64,000 nt of DNA from the NCBI GenBank assembly GCA_010405405.1, contig MU004234.1, positions 1,259,563-1,323,562 of the forward strand, read 5' to 3'. Of this stretch, positions 1 to 11,800 are shown piece by piece; the stretch's first letter is position 1; every line of letters begins with the position of its first letter. The notes beneath the pieces were generated by a model. The model worked only from the letters and a program-made list of their open reading frames with translations. It was not told where the DNA came from and did not search any database. This DNA is from Microthyrium microscopicum (taxonomy: Eukaryota > Ascomycota > Dothideomycetes > Microthyriales > Microthyriaceae). A program made the position numbers and the translations under genes.

Positions 1-1032
1 TCCTTTGTATTGCTACTCTGCTGTGTACTCGCTTGCTTATTTTGGCGCCGTTGACATCCCCTAATCCCTGTGCCAGTACGTGCGGTACATACATAGGTAT
101 GGAAAGGGGTCCCAGTCTGAACCAGAGATATGGGAGCGAAGTATGCTTGATGGTACCCCAGTTGTGCGTCCGATCCAAGATCCAGTCGAGCTTTCAGCAA
201 AACAACCAGCAAAGCGTCCAGCAGAGGCTAAGCAGCGTGGACTGACGGACCAAGATGGCGGACCTCATGAGATCACAGGCCCTTTGACTCTCTTATGAGA
301 GCTGATGCTATATTCCGAAGACATCAATCAGTGACCACGATGCACTATATGATTCGATTTTGAGTAATGAGCTTGATTATTTGACACTATTCGATAAAAT
401 CATGTATTTGAAAACTGCTTAGAAAGTTTCACAAAGGTATATTCTCATGTTTCCCTAGGAAAGAAGAAATGGGTTGAAGTCTTGTAAGCATTAATTTTCA
501 TAAACGATAGGCAGGTATGCAATGAATGAGACGTTAACTCTTTCTGTTACTGTAAACCTCGGTCATTTTGGACTTCTTGATCCAATATAAAGTACCCGCT
601 AGCCCCATACTTCAGGGGTCGGCCAATTGACCATCAAGCAGCAATATTAATTGACAGCCTTAAAAGCGCGCATATAGAGACCTTGTACATTAATCACTAG
701 CTGCTAACAATCTAGTCTACTCACAGCCATAGCACTTGAGCATCTCCTGACCCACGAGATCGGCTTTTAATTTGTTTGAATCTCGTGGATGGCTCACAGA
801 AACCATGGACTGTTCTTTATATTGCACTTTCCAAGTCCAGTGATGATGACGGGCCTTCCATCTGTAATGTATTTGCCGTGTAAATCCTAGACTTAGCTGC
901 GAGATTATTCTCCGAAGCTTTTCGCAATTGCAACTTCACCTCTTTTCATCGGGGTTAGAAACATTGGTACAGAGTCGCATCAGCCTCCTGCTCTTTTATT
1001 TTCAGTCACTCGTTACATCTCAATCGATCAAT
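1..1032. other. No gene recognised; upstream region of the first gene
   Basis: Only short, uncharacteristic open frames are present, with no recognisable protein motifs or paired splice signals. The right part is presumably the promoter and leader of the secreted protein that starts at 1033. No tRNA-like B box or repeat was seen. Confidence 0.5.
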
Positions 1033-1787
1033 ATGAAGCTCGTTCCTTTACTGCTGTTCCTCGCTTCATCAAGCACTGTCTTGGCTCAGAAAGGCAACTG
1101 TGACTGCACTGGCGATCCCCGACTACCCGTATGCTGGGACGAACGACTAGGACCAAAACCAGTACGCCTCAAGTTAATGTAGAACCACAACTTACTAAAT
1201 CTCTCAGCTATGCCAATGCTTCAATAACGTCGAGGATGTATGCTGGCGACTCAGCGGGAAAACCTGCGCCGAACCAAGTCCCTACGTAAAAAACCGCGAA
1301 ATTCCAGCATACACTGAGCAAGTTACTAACCAATTCACCAGGTTTGCGATAAACTCGGTCCAAACGGAAAGCCTACACTCCGCACTTCCATCGATCGCGC
1401 GACCGCTGAGTCGACTTTCCTTCCTGCGTCGGGGAAATCTGGTGCTGGTGGGCTCAATTGTGTCGATCTCGGATACTGCTACAGGCCCACCAAAGCTAAG
1501 ACGACATTGACGCTGACACTACCGGATGGAACAGCTATTGTGACGGTGCCAGTTGGATTACCGACAGACGCGTTGCCAACTCTTGGAGTTCTCCCGACTA
1601 AATCGGATACCGACGTAAGTGCTTCCATTGAATATTACCAGTCAATTAGTTACTCCGTACCCCTTCCACCACTTATTCATGGTGATATACTAACCTGCTC
1701 AAGCCCGTCATTGTATTTACGCCTGAAGCGATGGCCAGAAGGACCGTAAAACAGCATGAGATGCCTGTGACGATGATGCCACTGTAA
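1033..1787 (+). CDS. Small secreted cysteine-rich protein (effector-like), 4 exons
   Basis: The family is not recognised. Exons 1033-1161, 1208-1285, 1342-1614 and 1704-1787 join in frame to give 187 residues. All introns have GT..AG ends (46, 56 and 89 bp), and the last has a CTAAC branch-like site. The first 18-19 residues (MKLVPLLLFLASSSTVLA) form a clear signal peptide. The mature part holds ten cysteines in pairs such as CDC and LCQC, so an extracellular disulfide-stabilised protein is likely. A Thr/Leu-rich tail follows the last cysteine, and no transmembrane anchor is visible. The joins preserve phase and keep a continuous Cys-rich frame, which supports the model. It could be an effector, an antimicrobial or a wall-associated protein; the sequence does not decide. 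Confidence 0.72.
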
Positions 1788-2120
1788 ATCTGTCAACAAA
1801 CAAGTCGTGGAACTAAAATACATAGGCGTTGCATTGAAGGCGTTCAAGAGGTCATGATATCAGGCCTGACTGGGTCTGCTTGGTTCAGCCAGCATTATTA
1901 CTGAATTGGGATATCGTTGATATCATATCGGGTAATGATATTGAGGCTACTAATACCATTATTTTCAAAATCAGATATGAGGTTGACATGCATCATTCGT
2001 TCCTCATTATGCTAAAATCATTTCGTTGACTTATGTACATGGTCGCCACTGAGAACAAAGAACACTCTTTGTCCATCGCCAATTTCCCCTACCATCAAAA
2101 TTGCCTTGCGCATCCCATCA
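1788..2120. other. Short intergenic region, nothing recognised
   Basis: This is the convergent interval between the secreted protein gene and the minus-strand 211-aa frame. It is AT-rich with no coding signal, and presumably holds 3' untranslated regions. Confidence 0.5.
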
Positions 2121-2756
2121 TCACAGCAGCTCTCTTATATCCTCATCCTTCCAATCCGCCTGCCAATCTCCACCAACCTCATCCTCATCCACCACCTCCT
2201 CTCTCACCCACCACTCGCGCCAAGCGACTCTGACCATCAGCTGAAGCACAGCCACCCAATATGCATCAAACCCATCCGGCTCCACCCCCTTCTTACTCCT
2301 CGGCACCCTGCCAACAACCCGCTCTCTTAGAACCCTCCCCACCCGTTCCGGTGTCGTCAAACAGCCATGCATTCGCTTTATATACCGCGCCAACGTCTCG
2401 TTTATGAAGGTACTAGCTTCCACGCCACGCACAACATATGAGTATGCGTGGTCAGTAAGCTCTACGTGTGCGGCTGTTAGCGCTGAAAGCAGAGTGGATG
2501 AATCCACTACTACGGTATCTGCATCTATGATATCTACATCCAGCGCTGGGAGCGTCCCGTCAGCACCAGCGGCTGCTTGGGGTGGACCGTGTAGCTCGGG
2601 AGTTAGACGGAGAAATGCTTGCGGAAGCGGAGTTGGTGGCGAAGGTGCTAGCAGAGCGTGGATAGCGCGGATACGGGGCGATATTTCGGGTGGATTTGGG
2701 AAGATTATTTGAATTGGGGCGCGAGAGTCTGCAAATTCTATGGGGATGCGGAACAT
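2121..2756 (-). CDS. Uncharacterised 211-aa protein
   Basis: The family is not recognised. This is a single open frame with an ATG start at 2756 (MFRIPIEFADSRAPIQI) and a C-terminus rich in Trp, Glu and Asp. The middle contains a predicted helical stretch (TLARYIKRMHGCLTTPERV) and a basic segment with RVLRERVVGRVPRSKK. There is no signal peptide or membrane segment. The amino-acid composition is protein-like, and the other frames over this interval are low-complexity Ser/Pro shadows, so this frame is the most likely coding one. An upstream exon cannot be excluded. Function unknown. Confidence 0.5.
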   Translation of the reverse strand: MFRIPIEFADSRAPIQIIFPNPPEISPRIRAIHALLAPSPPTPLPQAFLRLTPELHGPPQAAAGADGTLPALDVDIIDADTVVVDSSTLLSALTAAHVELTDHAYSYVVRGVEASTFINETLARYIKRMHGCLTTPERVGRVLRERVVGRVPRSKKGVEPDGFDAYWVAVLQLMVRVAWREWWVREEVVDEDEVGGDWQADWKDEDIRELL

Positions 2757-3305
2757 GTTGATGAAGAATAGCTGGTGGATTGTTTGTGGGTGTTATGTGG
2801 TCGACAGATAGGCTGATGATGGTTGATATAGGGGGTATATGTTTTCGAGGTAAGTTGGTGGCTGTAAGAACACGAAGAGATTGATCGCGAGATATCATTG
2901 GACGGTTTGTATGAAAGCGGCTCTCTGGGCCTATTGTTTGCCAGAATATCTGCACAAAGAATCGGTGGTCAAAATGACGTTGGTGTAGGGAACAAAGAGA
3001 GCCATTCTGTGACTGATAACGTTGGCTAGTGAAAGTTGAAGATGACATCTACCATCGGTCAGACGTAGGCGGCCTTGATATTGTATGAGTAGCGTCCCTC
3101 AGGTTTGCAATGGTTTGCAATGATACTACAGATCCATATGAACATGCGATGGATGTCCATGAATCAGCCTCACGCAGGCAGTCTACAGCCCTCGCTGGCC
3201 ACAGAAGGTAGATATGTCTCACTTTGTGTACCAACTTCACTCCAACTAAGCTTAGAGAGCACTTGACAGTTTTTGCCAAGACCTTAACTTTGTGGTCATG
3301 CTAGA
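2757..3305. other. Intergenic region between two minus-strand genes
   Basis: The open frames here lack recognisable motifs. The interval presumably contains the 3' UTR of TRM7 and the promoter of the downstream 211-aa gene. Confidence 0.45.
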
Positions 3306-4589
3306 TCATCGAAGTGGTAGCGTGGTCTGACCTGTTGTATCTGTTATATCAGATTGATCTACCGAGGCGGCTGGCTCAATTTGACTCGTCTTCGCAATGT
3401 ACTTCGTCTTGCCATATGCTCCACCAGCCCGCTTCCGCGCCTCCAAAGCATCTCTATACGGCGGTGCCGTAGGAGGCTGGACAGGATCAAGACTCACATA
3501 GCCTTCTGGTAGTGAATACGAAGCATCCGAGTCAAACGTCGACAAATCGCCGCAGCGCACATACGGCGCCTGATACCGCCCCTCAGCAATGTCGTCCGGA
3601 TGAGGTGGGCAGTCCCAGTACTCCTTGACATCGGGAAACTCCTCCAGCTCCTTGGCGGTAGGATCGCGACGGATCGGCGTTGGCATCTTGCGCCATCCTC
3701 CGTTTTCTGTTCGCGGTTCTTGGTCAACGGGTTGGTCAACGGGCTTGATCCCATGATTCCCGAATGATTTTTCGAGCTCAGTATCGAGGTTGACGGGCGG
3801 TTGGAAGTTGCGCGCTACGATGAAACCTTCGAGACTGGTTGCGCGGCTGGCGCGTGGTTTGGCGATATGGACGTGTTCGAAAAAGCAGCGGATTTGGCCA
3901 TATACGAGATCGACGTCTTTGGCGCGAAATATTTTGGCGACGAATGTTCCGCCAGGCCTGAGTACCCGGAGGGCAAGCTTGAGTGCGGCGTAAACGAGTT
4001 GGCTTTGAATGTAGATGTCAAAGTCATGGAGCCCTGTGACGTCGTGCGCGCCATCGGAGATGACGAGGTCAACTGGATGTTGTGCGGCTTGAGAATCTGG
4101 ATCGTATGTTTCTGGGTCCAGAGCTTTAAGTAGACGGGGCACTGTTGTGGGATGTGTGATATCGGCTTGGAGCATAGTGACGCCTTCGAGGGGACTCATA
4201 GGTTGCATGTCGATGGCTACTATTTTGATGTCTTTGCCTGGCTTTCGCTGCGCAAGTCGACTAGGCTTCTCGGTCTTCCAGAATTCATCTAGTTTCTTTG
4301 CTCGTTCTTGTTGGTGGTCAGTATGTGCTCCCCATTTCTCCAGTGATGGCATGTATTCTGGATCTTGATATAGCTCTCGACTTAGCCATTCGCCTTTGAT
4401 GAGTACTCGAGACAGCACTTGACTCCATGATCCTGGAGCAGCACATAAATCAACCACTCGCGTCACACCTGCAAAAAGGTTGAACTCCTCGTCGATTTGT
4501 ATCAATTTGAATGCGCTCCTCGCCCTCCACCCTTGCTCTTTTGCTAGCCGGTAGTAGATGTCGCGTTTGTCTTTGGACGATTTACCCAT
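3306..4589 (-). CDS. TRM7: tRNA (ribose-2'-O)-methyltransferase, FtsJ/RrmJ family, TRM7-like
   Basis: Intronless, 427 residues, ATG at 4589. The N-terminus MGKSSKDKRDIYYRLAKEQG, followed by WRARSAFKL, is the hallmark of Trm7, which 2'-O-methylates positions 32 and 34 of the anticodon loop of tRNAs such as tRNA-Phe with partner subunits (family knowledge). The SAM-binding motif VVDLCAAPGSWSQVL is at about 46-60. The K-D-K-E catalytic tetrad is visible as Lys28 (SAFKL), Asp179 (VISDGAHD), Lys219 (FVAKIF) and Glu254 (LEGFIV). The core ends near residue 265, and about 160 residues of C-terminal extension follow, making it longer than the yeast enzyme (310 aa). An extra segment at about 70-120 separates the first strand from the next. 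The gene points away from LSM3, with a shared promoter region between them. Confidence 0.95.
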   Translation of the reverse strand: MGKSSKDKRDIYYRLAKEQGWRARSAFKLIQIDEEFNLFAGVTRVVDLCAAPGSWSQVLSRVLIKGEWLSRELYQDPEYMPSLEKWGAHTDHQQERAKKLDEFWKTEKPSRLAQRKPGKDIKIVAIDMQPMSPLEGVTMLQADITHPTTVPRLLKALDPETYDPDSQAAQHPVDLVISDGAHDVTGLHDFDIYIQSQLVYAALKLALRVLRPGGTFVAKIFRAKDVDLVYGQIRCFFEHVHIAKPRASRATSLEGFIVARNFQPPVNLDTELEKSFGNHGIKPVDQPVDQEPRTENGGWRKMPTPIRRDPTAKELEEFPDVKEYWDCPPHPDDIAEGRYQAPYVRCGDLSTFDSDASYSLPEGYVSLDPVQPPTAPPYRDALEARKRAGGAYGKTKYIAKTSQIEPAASVDQSDITDTTGQTTLPLR

Positions 4590-5215
4590 TTTTCACATTG
4601 ATATAGTTCACGCAATCTTGGTTCGAAGTGTTTTTGAAGGCGAACTCGTTGCGCTGAATATACTATGTAGTAATAGACTAATAGTTGTGTGGTAGAAAAA
4701 CCAAACCAACCAAACCTCTTATGGGGCTGAATAGTGAGGGGCAACCCAGAAAATGTACTTTAATGATCTGGATGATCGCTCCAAGCGCTCTTACGAGATA
4801 AATTATGCTAAAAGAAGCTTTATGGTTCCTAGGATATATTCTATTTCGAGTGTCTCAGCTGCATCTCAAATTTATCCGCAAATTTATCATTGCCAGTATC
4901 ACTATCAATATCCACATCGCATTTGATGTTGAAGCAACAGGACGAACGACATGATGGATCTACAGCCCCCCCTAATCGCGATACAACCTCAAAACTTCAG
5001 TCCATCAACCAATTTACCACCAGCCAAGAAATTCCATCATCTCACCATTCTACCGCCTACCGCCGTCCAAATACTATAATATCTCTCACATCGCAGCCGT
5101 CAAATATACTTTTGGCCCTCTTCATCATCTGCGCGAGCTCTCAAGCCTCCGCCAAAAGCTTCTTCACAACAACAACAACCAAAGCACAGCTATATCCTAG
5201 CATTTTCAACCAAAA
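4590..5215. promoter_or_regulatory. Divergent promoter region between TRM7 and LSM3
   Basis: The two housekeeping genes diverge from this 626 bp interval. A plus-strand open frame here runs into the LSM3 leader in another frame and looks like untranslated sequence. No specific regulatory site is claimed. Confidence 0.4.
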
Positions 5216-5678
5216 ATGGCAGACTCAGCAAACGATTCATCCAACGAGCCTTTCGATCTGGTCCGCCTCTGCCTAGATGAAATAGTCTTCATCAAGCTAC
5301 GCGGTGACCGCGAAATTACTGGCCGGCTACATGTACGTCTCCCATATATTCCCATATCCCCTTTGTAATGTATAGATCCGCAATATGACTACAACCTTGC
5401 CCACTCGCCCAGAGTTTTTCAGATGATAGCTAATGTACCCTTAGGCATACGACTCGCATTGCAATCTAGTACTAGGCGAAGTCACAGAAACAGTCTACGT
5501 AGTCGAGGAAGACGAAGATGAGAACGAGCACGTGCGCGTAAGTCTACCATCCCCAATGATCATCTCCGATGATGAAACTGTGATTAGAGCTGACCAGATA
5601 CAGACAGTGAAGAAGCAGAGTGAGATGCTATTCGTAAGAGGGGATTCGGTGGTGCTGATTTCGCCGCACGCGGCTTAG
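5216..5678 (+). CDS. LSM3: U6 snRNA-associated Sm-like protein LSm3
   Basis: Exons 5216-5332, 5445-5537 and 5598-5678, all joined at phase 0, give 96 residues, the usual LSm3 length. The start [20 protein letters not shown] leads into the Sm1 motif with [22 protein letters not shown] and [11 protein letters not shown]. The Sm2 motif follows as [18 protein letters not shown] at the end. LSm3 is a subunit of the LSm1-7 ring in mRNA decay and the LSm2-8 ring on U6 snRNA (family knowledge). The acidic loop [10 protein letters not shown] between the Sm motifs is cut by the second intron, whose donor is GTAAGT. Each exon is too short to stand out as an open frame, but all three encode conserved parts of one Sm fold, which supports the splice model. 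Confidence 0.93.
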
Positions 5679-6721
5679 AAGGGGCGTTTGTGGTGACGAA
5701 TCGGCTAGGAAAGAAGTATATGGCGACGAGGACAGAGATGGGCTTGACATGATGGATGGCGAGAGACTAGTTTCCGCGCGTAAACTGCTGCTGTCGGTAT
5801 GGACCGCGCTACATCGATGACTTACTAGAAAGAAAACGCCAAAGTTTGGCGTGGACGTCGCTTGCATGGGCTGTCAGAATAGCACAGGACTACTATTATC
5901 ATTGAGCCCAAGAGATATCAGGATATAATGAAAACATCATATATCACATCATGGCACCCATCTTCCCACACTCATACCTCTACAACCATAGTCTTCGCCT
6001 TTGTCAAAGCCACCAGTCGATTCAAGAGCTCATCCAGGACATATCATCACAGCACAAGAAACAACAGCAGCAATATCACAACCAAATAAAATCTTCCATT
6101 CTATGTACACCATCCAATCCATCACCACACATGTGAATCCCCAGGACCCGACCCAAAAAACGCCAAACACGATGCACACAAACAACAACAAAAGTAGAAA
6201 AGTAAAACATATTCGCTATCAATTAATAGAAAGCCCCCGTATCAAGCAAAGCCGGGAGATTGGGTCAAAACAACCAAGCCGGAGAAACCCAAGTCCTCCC
6301 CCATTTTAATCGCTTTTTGTTTTCTGAGCCATGGACCAGCACAACAAGGTGTAAGAAGAAATGTATCCTTTTTTTTCTTGCTTTGGCGGGTGGGAGGGGC
6401 CCATTTCATTTGTCTATTAGGGTGTGAAGACGCTGCCAGATCCAAAAGAAGTGGGAGCGGTTGGTGAGTATTATGCTGTTTGTTGTGGATGGTTCGTGGG
6501 ACTCGTTACGGTCGTGAGGAGATTTCTCTTAAAGGCATTCAAGGGCGCTAGGCCAGAGTGCTGGCTTAGGTATTCATTCCTATTTGTTTCGTTAGATCGT
6601 GGTGATAGATAAAGAGGGGGCATGGTTTACATACCCGCTTGATAACAGGTGCCGAGCTCATGAGAATTGTGTCATTGTTGTTATACAAAATGCCCTTAGG
6701 CATCGAACGGGCATGTATCGT
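5679..6721. other. Convergent intergenic region between LSM3 and the cyclin gene
   Basis: About 1 kb with no credible gene. The open frames are Gln/Asn/His-rich low-complexity translations. A T-run near 6367-6376 and A-rich stretches fit the 3' UTRs of the two convergent genes. Confidence 0.45.
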
Positions 6722-8828
6722 TCAACATACGCCGTCTATGGGCCGGCGCCATGTGTTCTCGCGGACTGCGGCGTCGAGTTCGAAGCCGCTTATGATCTTA
6801 GACTCTACGAATGTAGATACGCGCTTATACTTGCGGTCCGTATACTTGTCGAATACAGCGCCATGGTGTGAGCGGGGTTGTTCGCAGCAGTCCATGAGTA
6901 CGCGAAGGAGAGGCAGAAGCTGTTGGTACGTGTACTGGCTGAAATGAGTATGAGCAGCGCCCCAGTCACCCTTGCCGAGCATCAGACGTGCTAAGCAGTG
7001 AGCGCCGGCAGCAATAAAGGATGGCACGCAGCCGACGAAGCGCTCGTCCATGAGGGAGACTTCGAGAAAGTACTTGGCGACAGTGCGCGTCTCGACACAG
7101 TAGTCATCTGCCTTTGAGATGCGGCGCAGGAAGCTCATTGGGCCAGGCCAGCCCATTTCAAACTTGAGCATGGTGAGCATGAAGCGCTCAGCCTTGAGAA
7201 TTTCTTCGACCGTGTAACTGTTGTCGACCATGTATTGAATCTCACCGACGGAAGGGCAGTTGATCTCTTCGTACTTGGCAGCGACATAGATGGCGGTGGC
7301 ACCGACGAGTTGGAGTTTGGCGAGGGAGACGACTTTGACGCTGAGAAATCGATCGATGCAGTTGACGGCAAGGAAGAGGGTTTCTGGCAGTAGCCCAAAG
7401 CGGGCATGTACTTGGACAACCCAATCTATGAGGACTGATCGCATCGACCACTGTATCTCTGCTTGAAGATCCATATAGTGCGCGCTTGGCTCCAGTTTGG
7501 CTTCTAGGTCTCGCATGTATGAGAAGATCTCGTCAGAGTATTCTGCAACCATGGTCATATCCCAGGCTTCGTCTTCGCTCATGTCAATGAAACCATTTCT
7601 CTCGACCCAATCTTTGGCGGCCATCAACTCGCGCTCTGTTCGATCGGTAGCGCGAGGATTGGAGACTACTACTGTTACGTTTGTGGTATTGTCTGCACTC
7701 ATCTCACGAAGTGAGCGAGCTGTAACACAACCTTCGGCATCAAAGTACTCGTCTTCTTCCTCGTCCCAGTACTCTTCGAGCTCCGTTATGGCTGATGGTA
7801 CGAGAGCTTGTTCATCTAGTGCAGGAGGAATAGAGTGGCGGACTTGAGACTCCAGCGCGGGGAGATAGAGCTCTGGTTCAATATTTTGATCCAGATAGAG
7901 TGGTTCGATGGGTGCAAAGTATTCGAGGGGTGGTAGTATACTCGCAACTGATGATGTGATTGACGAAATCAACGGCTGTAATGTTGATTCCGTCTTTTCG
8001 GACTTTATGAGTGCGGAAGAGAGGGACGGCTCTACCGTCAGGAGTGGGGCTGGTAAGTTATGTGCAATTGATAATGGCTCAATGTCTTCAGGCTGAGAGG
8101 CTTCTGAGGTCGGAAGGTTGGCAGGAGATGCTTGTTGAATGTCCTCGGTCACGACTGCCTTTGTTTCATGGCTTGACACTGCAGGTGCAGCTGTTGAGCC
8201 TATCGATGTCTCTCTGAATATAGTTGTATGGCGTTTGATCAGGGTTTTTCGCACTGGCGCAACATCGGTAGTTATGTGGTTTTGAGGCGCGGCCACGATA
8301 TTGCTATTCACTGGCGCAGCTGGTAACGCCTTGTGAATGTTTGCCCCAAGTGGCTTTTGCGCTGGTCTAAGGAGTGTTTTAACCTTTGTGTTGATATCGA
8401 CGCTCTCCAAAGGCTTCAAAGCAAGAGCTTCCTTCTGAGTTGTACGAATTGGCTTGACGTCTAAGAGTGTCTTCTTGGCTTTGCCATTGAGATCTCCTTG
8501 ACCATTTGCAACATTGTGAGTATTGGAGACATCGGCGAAGGCGGCACGTCGAGCAGGGTTGGTCGATAGAGCGTTGGAGGATACTAGACTAGACAAGGCT
8601 GGAGTAGACTTGTTGCGCTGGTGTAGAGTCTTATTCTTTTGGCTTGGGAGGTTAACAGCGTTCTCGTCGCGTTGAACGGCAAAGCCGCGCAGTCTGAAAG
8701 GCTAGACAGGTCAGCAATTAGATCAATAATAAACGCGCCGGAAGCAAAGAAGGAATTTCAACACTCGAAAAACTGTCGATAGTCTTGTTTGCCAAGAGCA
8801 GCGAGAATAAACATACTCTAGAGTCCAT
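6722..8828 (-). CDS. G2/mitotic-specific B-type cyclin (NimE/Cdc13/Clb-like)
   Basis: A 12-bp first exon (8828-8817, encoding MDSR) is spliced over 8816-8702 to a long exon 8701-6722, giving 663 residues. I chose this start because the upstream part of exon 2 reads FRLRGFAVQRDEN and then KTLHQRNKSTPALS, which is typical of fungal B-cyclin N-termini. A destruction box RAAFADVSN lies at about 56-64, marking it for APC/C-dependent proteolysis. The N-terminal cyclin box starts near residue 395 (YMRDLE, then MRSVLIDWVVQVHARF) and continues through FLAVNCIDRFLS and LVGATAIYVAAKYEEI. The C-terminal cyclin fold follows. It activates the Cdc28/NimX kinase for mitotic entry (family knowledge). An acidic patch EEYWDEEEDEYFD precedes the boxes. 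The gene lies upstream of an unusually long gene-free interval. Confidence 0.94.
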
Positions 8829-11800
8829 TGTTTGTATCGGAAGAAGTTCAGGCAATGTTGATTCGGAGATCCTAGAAAAGGGTTTCCAAGAGGAAAGGGC
8901 GCGAATGAAGCCCAATGGATCGTGCTGGCGTTCAGCGAGGCAAGACTCTAGATCCAGCTTGACGCAAGATGTTTTTGAAAGCTTCAGAGCTTTGCAGAGC
9001 TAGGCTGGCGGCGCGTGATAGCAAGGCAGCGATGAGGCACGATCAGATTGATTTGGAGGATGGAGATGCAGCTAAATGATGCAAAAGCATGTTCGATTGC
9101 TCACAGAGCTAAGAAGTTGGGAGCGGGTGGAGAGAGAAGTTGTTGGTGCAAAGATGCAAAGGAGCTGTTGTTTGTTTTGTCCCGAGAGCATTGAAGATGT
9201 TGACTGTTTACTCTCACCCCAGGAGCCAACCAGCAGCCTCAAAGGTTTCACGAGGTGACTTTGTCAGCAGCTAGTCACTTTTGAGGCTCACGCTCGAGCC
9301 TATGATTGACCTAGTCGCTCAACGCTAGGACTTAAACAGTATCTTACCATACCGCCAGTCGTTGCTGCTCTCTGATCCACTGGGAATGTAACATTTCAAC
9401 ACTATTACCTCTTTCTGCACCTCTTCATACTGTTTACTATTATCTCTTCAAGCTTTCATTTGTTTGTCGCACACTACCCGCCTGAACTGCGATCGATACC
9501 ACAGCTAGAAATCGCGAAACTGGTTCCTCACCGAAGACTTTTCTGTCGCGGTCGCGTTGTTTAAGACGCGCTAGTCCAGCCTGATTCAGCGCCACTATTT
9601 CTATCCACGCTTTTGAGCCAACTGCTACTGCCGACTCACGAACTTCTTGTTCTTTCCCCAGTCAAGACTCAAGGGCCTGCTGCGCTGTCAATCGTCAAAC
9701 CCAATCACTCATGTCCCGAACACGGGGAATATCACATCCCAATGAATTCCAGCTGAATTATCTTTGCTAGTACTTCTTTGCGCAAGTTGCGACAATGGGC
9801 TCTTGAAGTTTGAACGTTGATCCGTGTTGCTTCTCGCATTGCAACCCGGCAGAACCGGAAGCACTATTGACTCGTTATCGCTCACTGTAGCGGTTGATGT
9901 GCTCTGACCAAGACTGACTTGCTTGAAAATACGCAGGACCGTGTCTGTTTTCACCAATTTGATATTTGAAAGAGCGATGCGCTCAAACCACATGCTTGTT
10001 TCATATTGAATTGAAAGCAGTTACGTCGCGTGGTTGCTTGCAGCTGTGTAGAACTTATTCCTCCGGTTACTTCTTTTACAGATTAGCGATATCTTGCATA
10101 TCTCATGAAACGATCATTGACAACCACCAATTTATTGTTCATCTACTAGGAACCTGCAAAATCTTACGAGTCCCGATTTGTGCTGACAAGCGGAGAATAT
10201 GGAAGACTCCACAGTCCAGAGCCACGTGCAATGTGCTGCGGCCAACAAGTCAACAACTCAATTTATCACAATGATTCAGTACTCGGCATGGAATGGAAAA
10301 TACCTATTTCATCCCTACTCATGCGATGCGACGGCGCCAAATAAGATAGGTAATATATCAAGTCCAGAGTCCAACCAACCCAATCGGGGGGTTTGTTGAT
10401 AGCCTGATCATGATGTTTGTTTACAGGTGAAGGTGTTGGGCCAATCGGCAGCCTGCAAGGAGGTCCATACGTCATAATCAGGGCTAAAAAGTTCTTAACG
10501 CGTCTTCAAAACCAATGGATAAATGAACTTCTCCGTCGTAACATCAACAACTTGTCAAATAAATTCGCGAAAACCAAATCATAACATTTGGTGTAAACAT
10601 GCGACTCTGACCCCCTATTTATTTCACCTCAATTCGCCTTGTTGAGGTGTATTCGAGAATAGGTGATAAAGAGACGCGAGCGTGGCAAAAACGTCGCGGT
10701 TTGACACGAAGTCACATGACTATCTTTGTTAATTGAAGATTGAATCTCAATGTTGTATGTATCTCTTTGCGCAACCATAATCTGTCTCCGCATTCTGATA
10801 TATATGCGCCATTTCAATACTTGTCTTGATGGTCAATTATCTTGCAACAGCTGTTATATTTCGAGGGTTGAGGGGTTTGCGTTGCCTGTCGACCAATGAA
10901 TAATCCAACGACAAGGCGGGTCCGAAACACACTATGGACGACGCAAGGCACTTTCAACCACTATCTGACAATCGTTTGAAGCCATTGCCAAAACTTTGCG
11001 CCGTGATATCTACGGGCCCATCGATTTATTTTAACTCAAATCCGTCCTGTTCTTTGTGCCTGGGAATGGAGGGGACCAACCATATCTGCGCCGAGAGTGT
11101 GGTTGGTTCCAACTAAAATGCTTCCACACTGGTCAATGTTCTGGCCCTCGGATTACCAAACTTACATATCCGGGCCCTGATCGACTGGACGTAGCAGATT
11201 GTTAAATGGCTGCTGCGAACTCGACATTGTTTTGACAGCAAACATTGCACAAGTGGACCATATTCCTGGTCGCATTGGACTTGGCCGTCCCATCCCATCA
11301 CGATTGGAGGGCGAATAAGCGGTTCGTTGGGTTTTCTTCACCGCATAACCTCGTCCGATTACGGTGGTGGTTTTGAGGGTGTGTGCCAGCCAGCAGTTGC
11401 AAAAGGGTAAATATCTGCACATCATCGTGGGTAGCTGCAGTTGTTCTTATCGTCCTACTTTGTCCAGGGCCTATGTTAAAGTTGCCAGTTCTGATTGCGC
11501 TAGACTTCAAATGTTGGTACGCAGCCATCGTGATTCTTGCTTTGCGCCATTCTGATTTATTAGCATTGCTTCCACCCCTCACAGCTGACGTCGGTTTCAA
11601 TATCGTCGGCCTACGCCAGGCCTACCCAGCACTCCAGACCCAGCAAATGAAGCCTGATGATCCTCCCAACAAAAACCCTGACTGCTGTCCGCGGAAACCG
11701 CGCTGCCAGGGTGGTTTATTGTATCTAAAGCTTAGTCTTCCCAACATGGTGTGACGGGTTCTCTCTTCCTGCCGGAGTGAAGAAAATGTTGCAGAGACTA

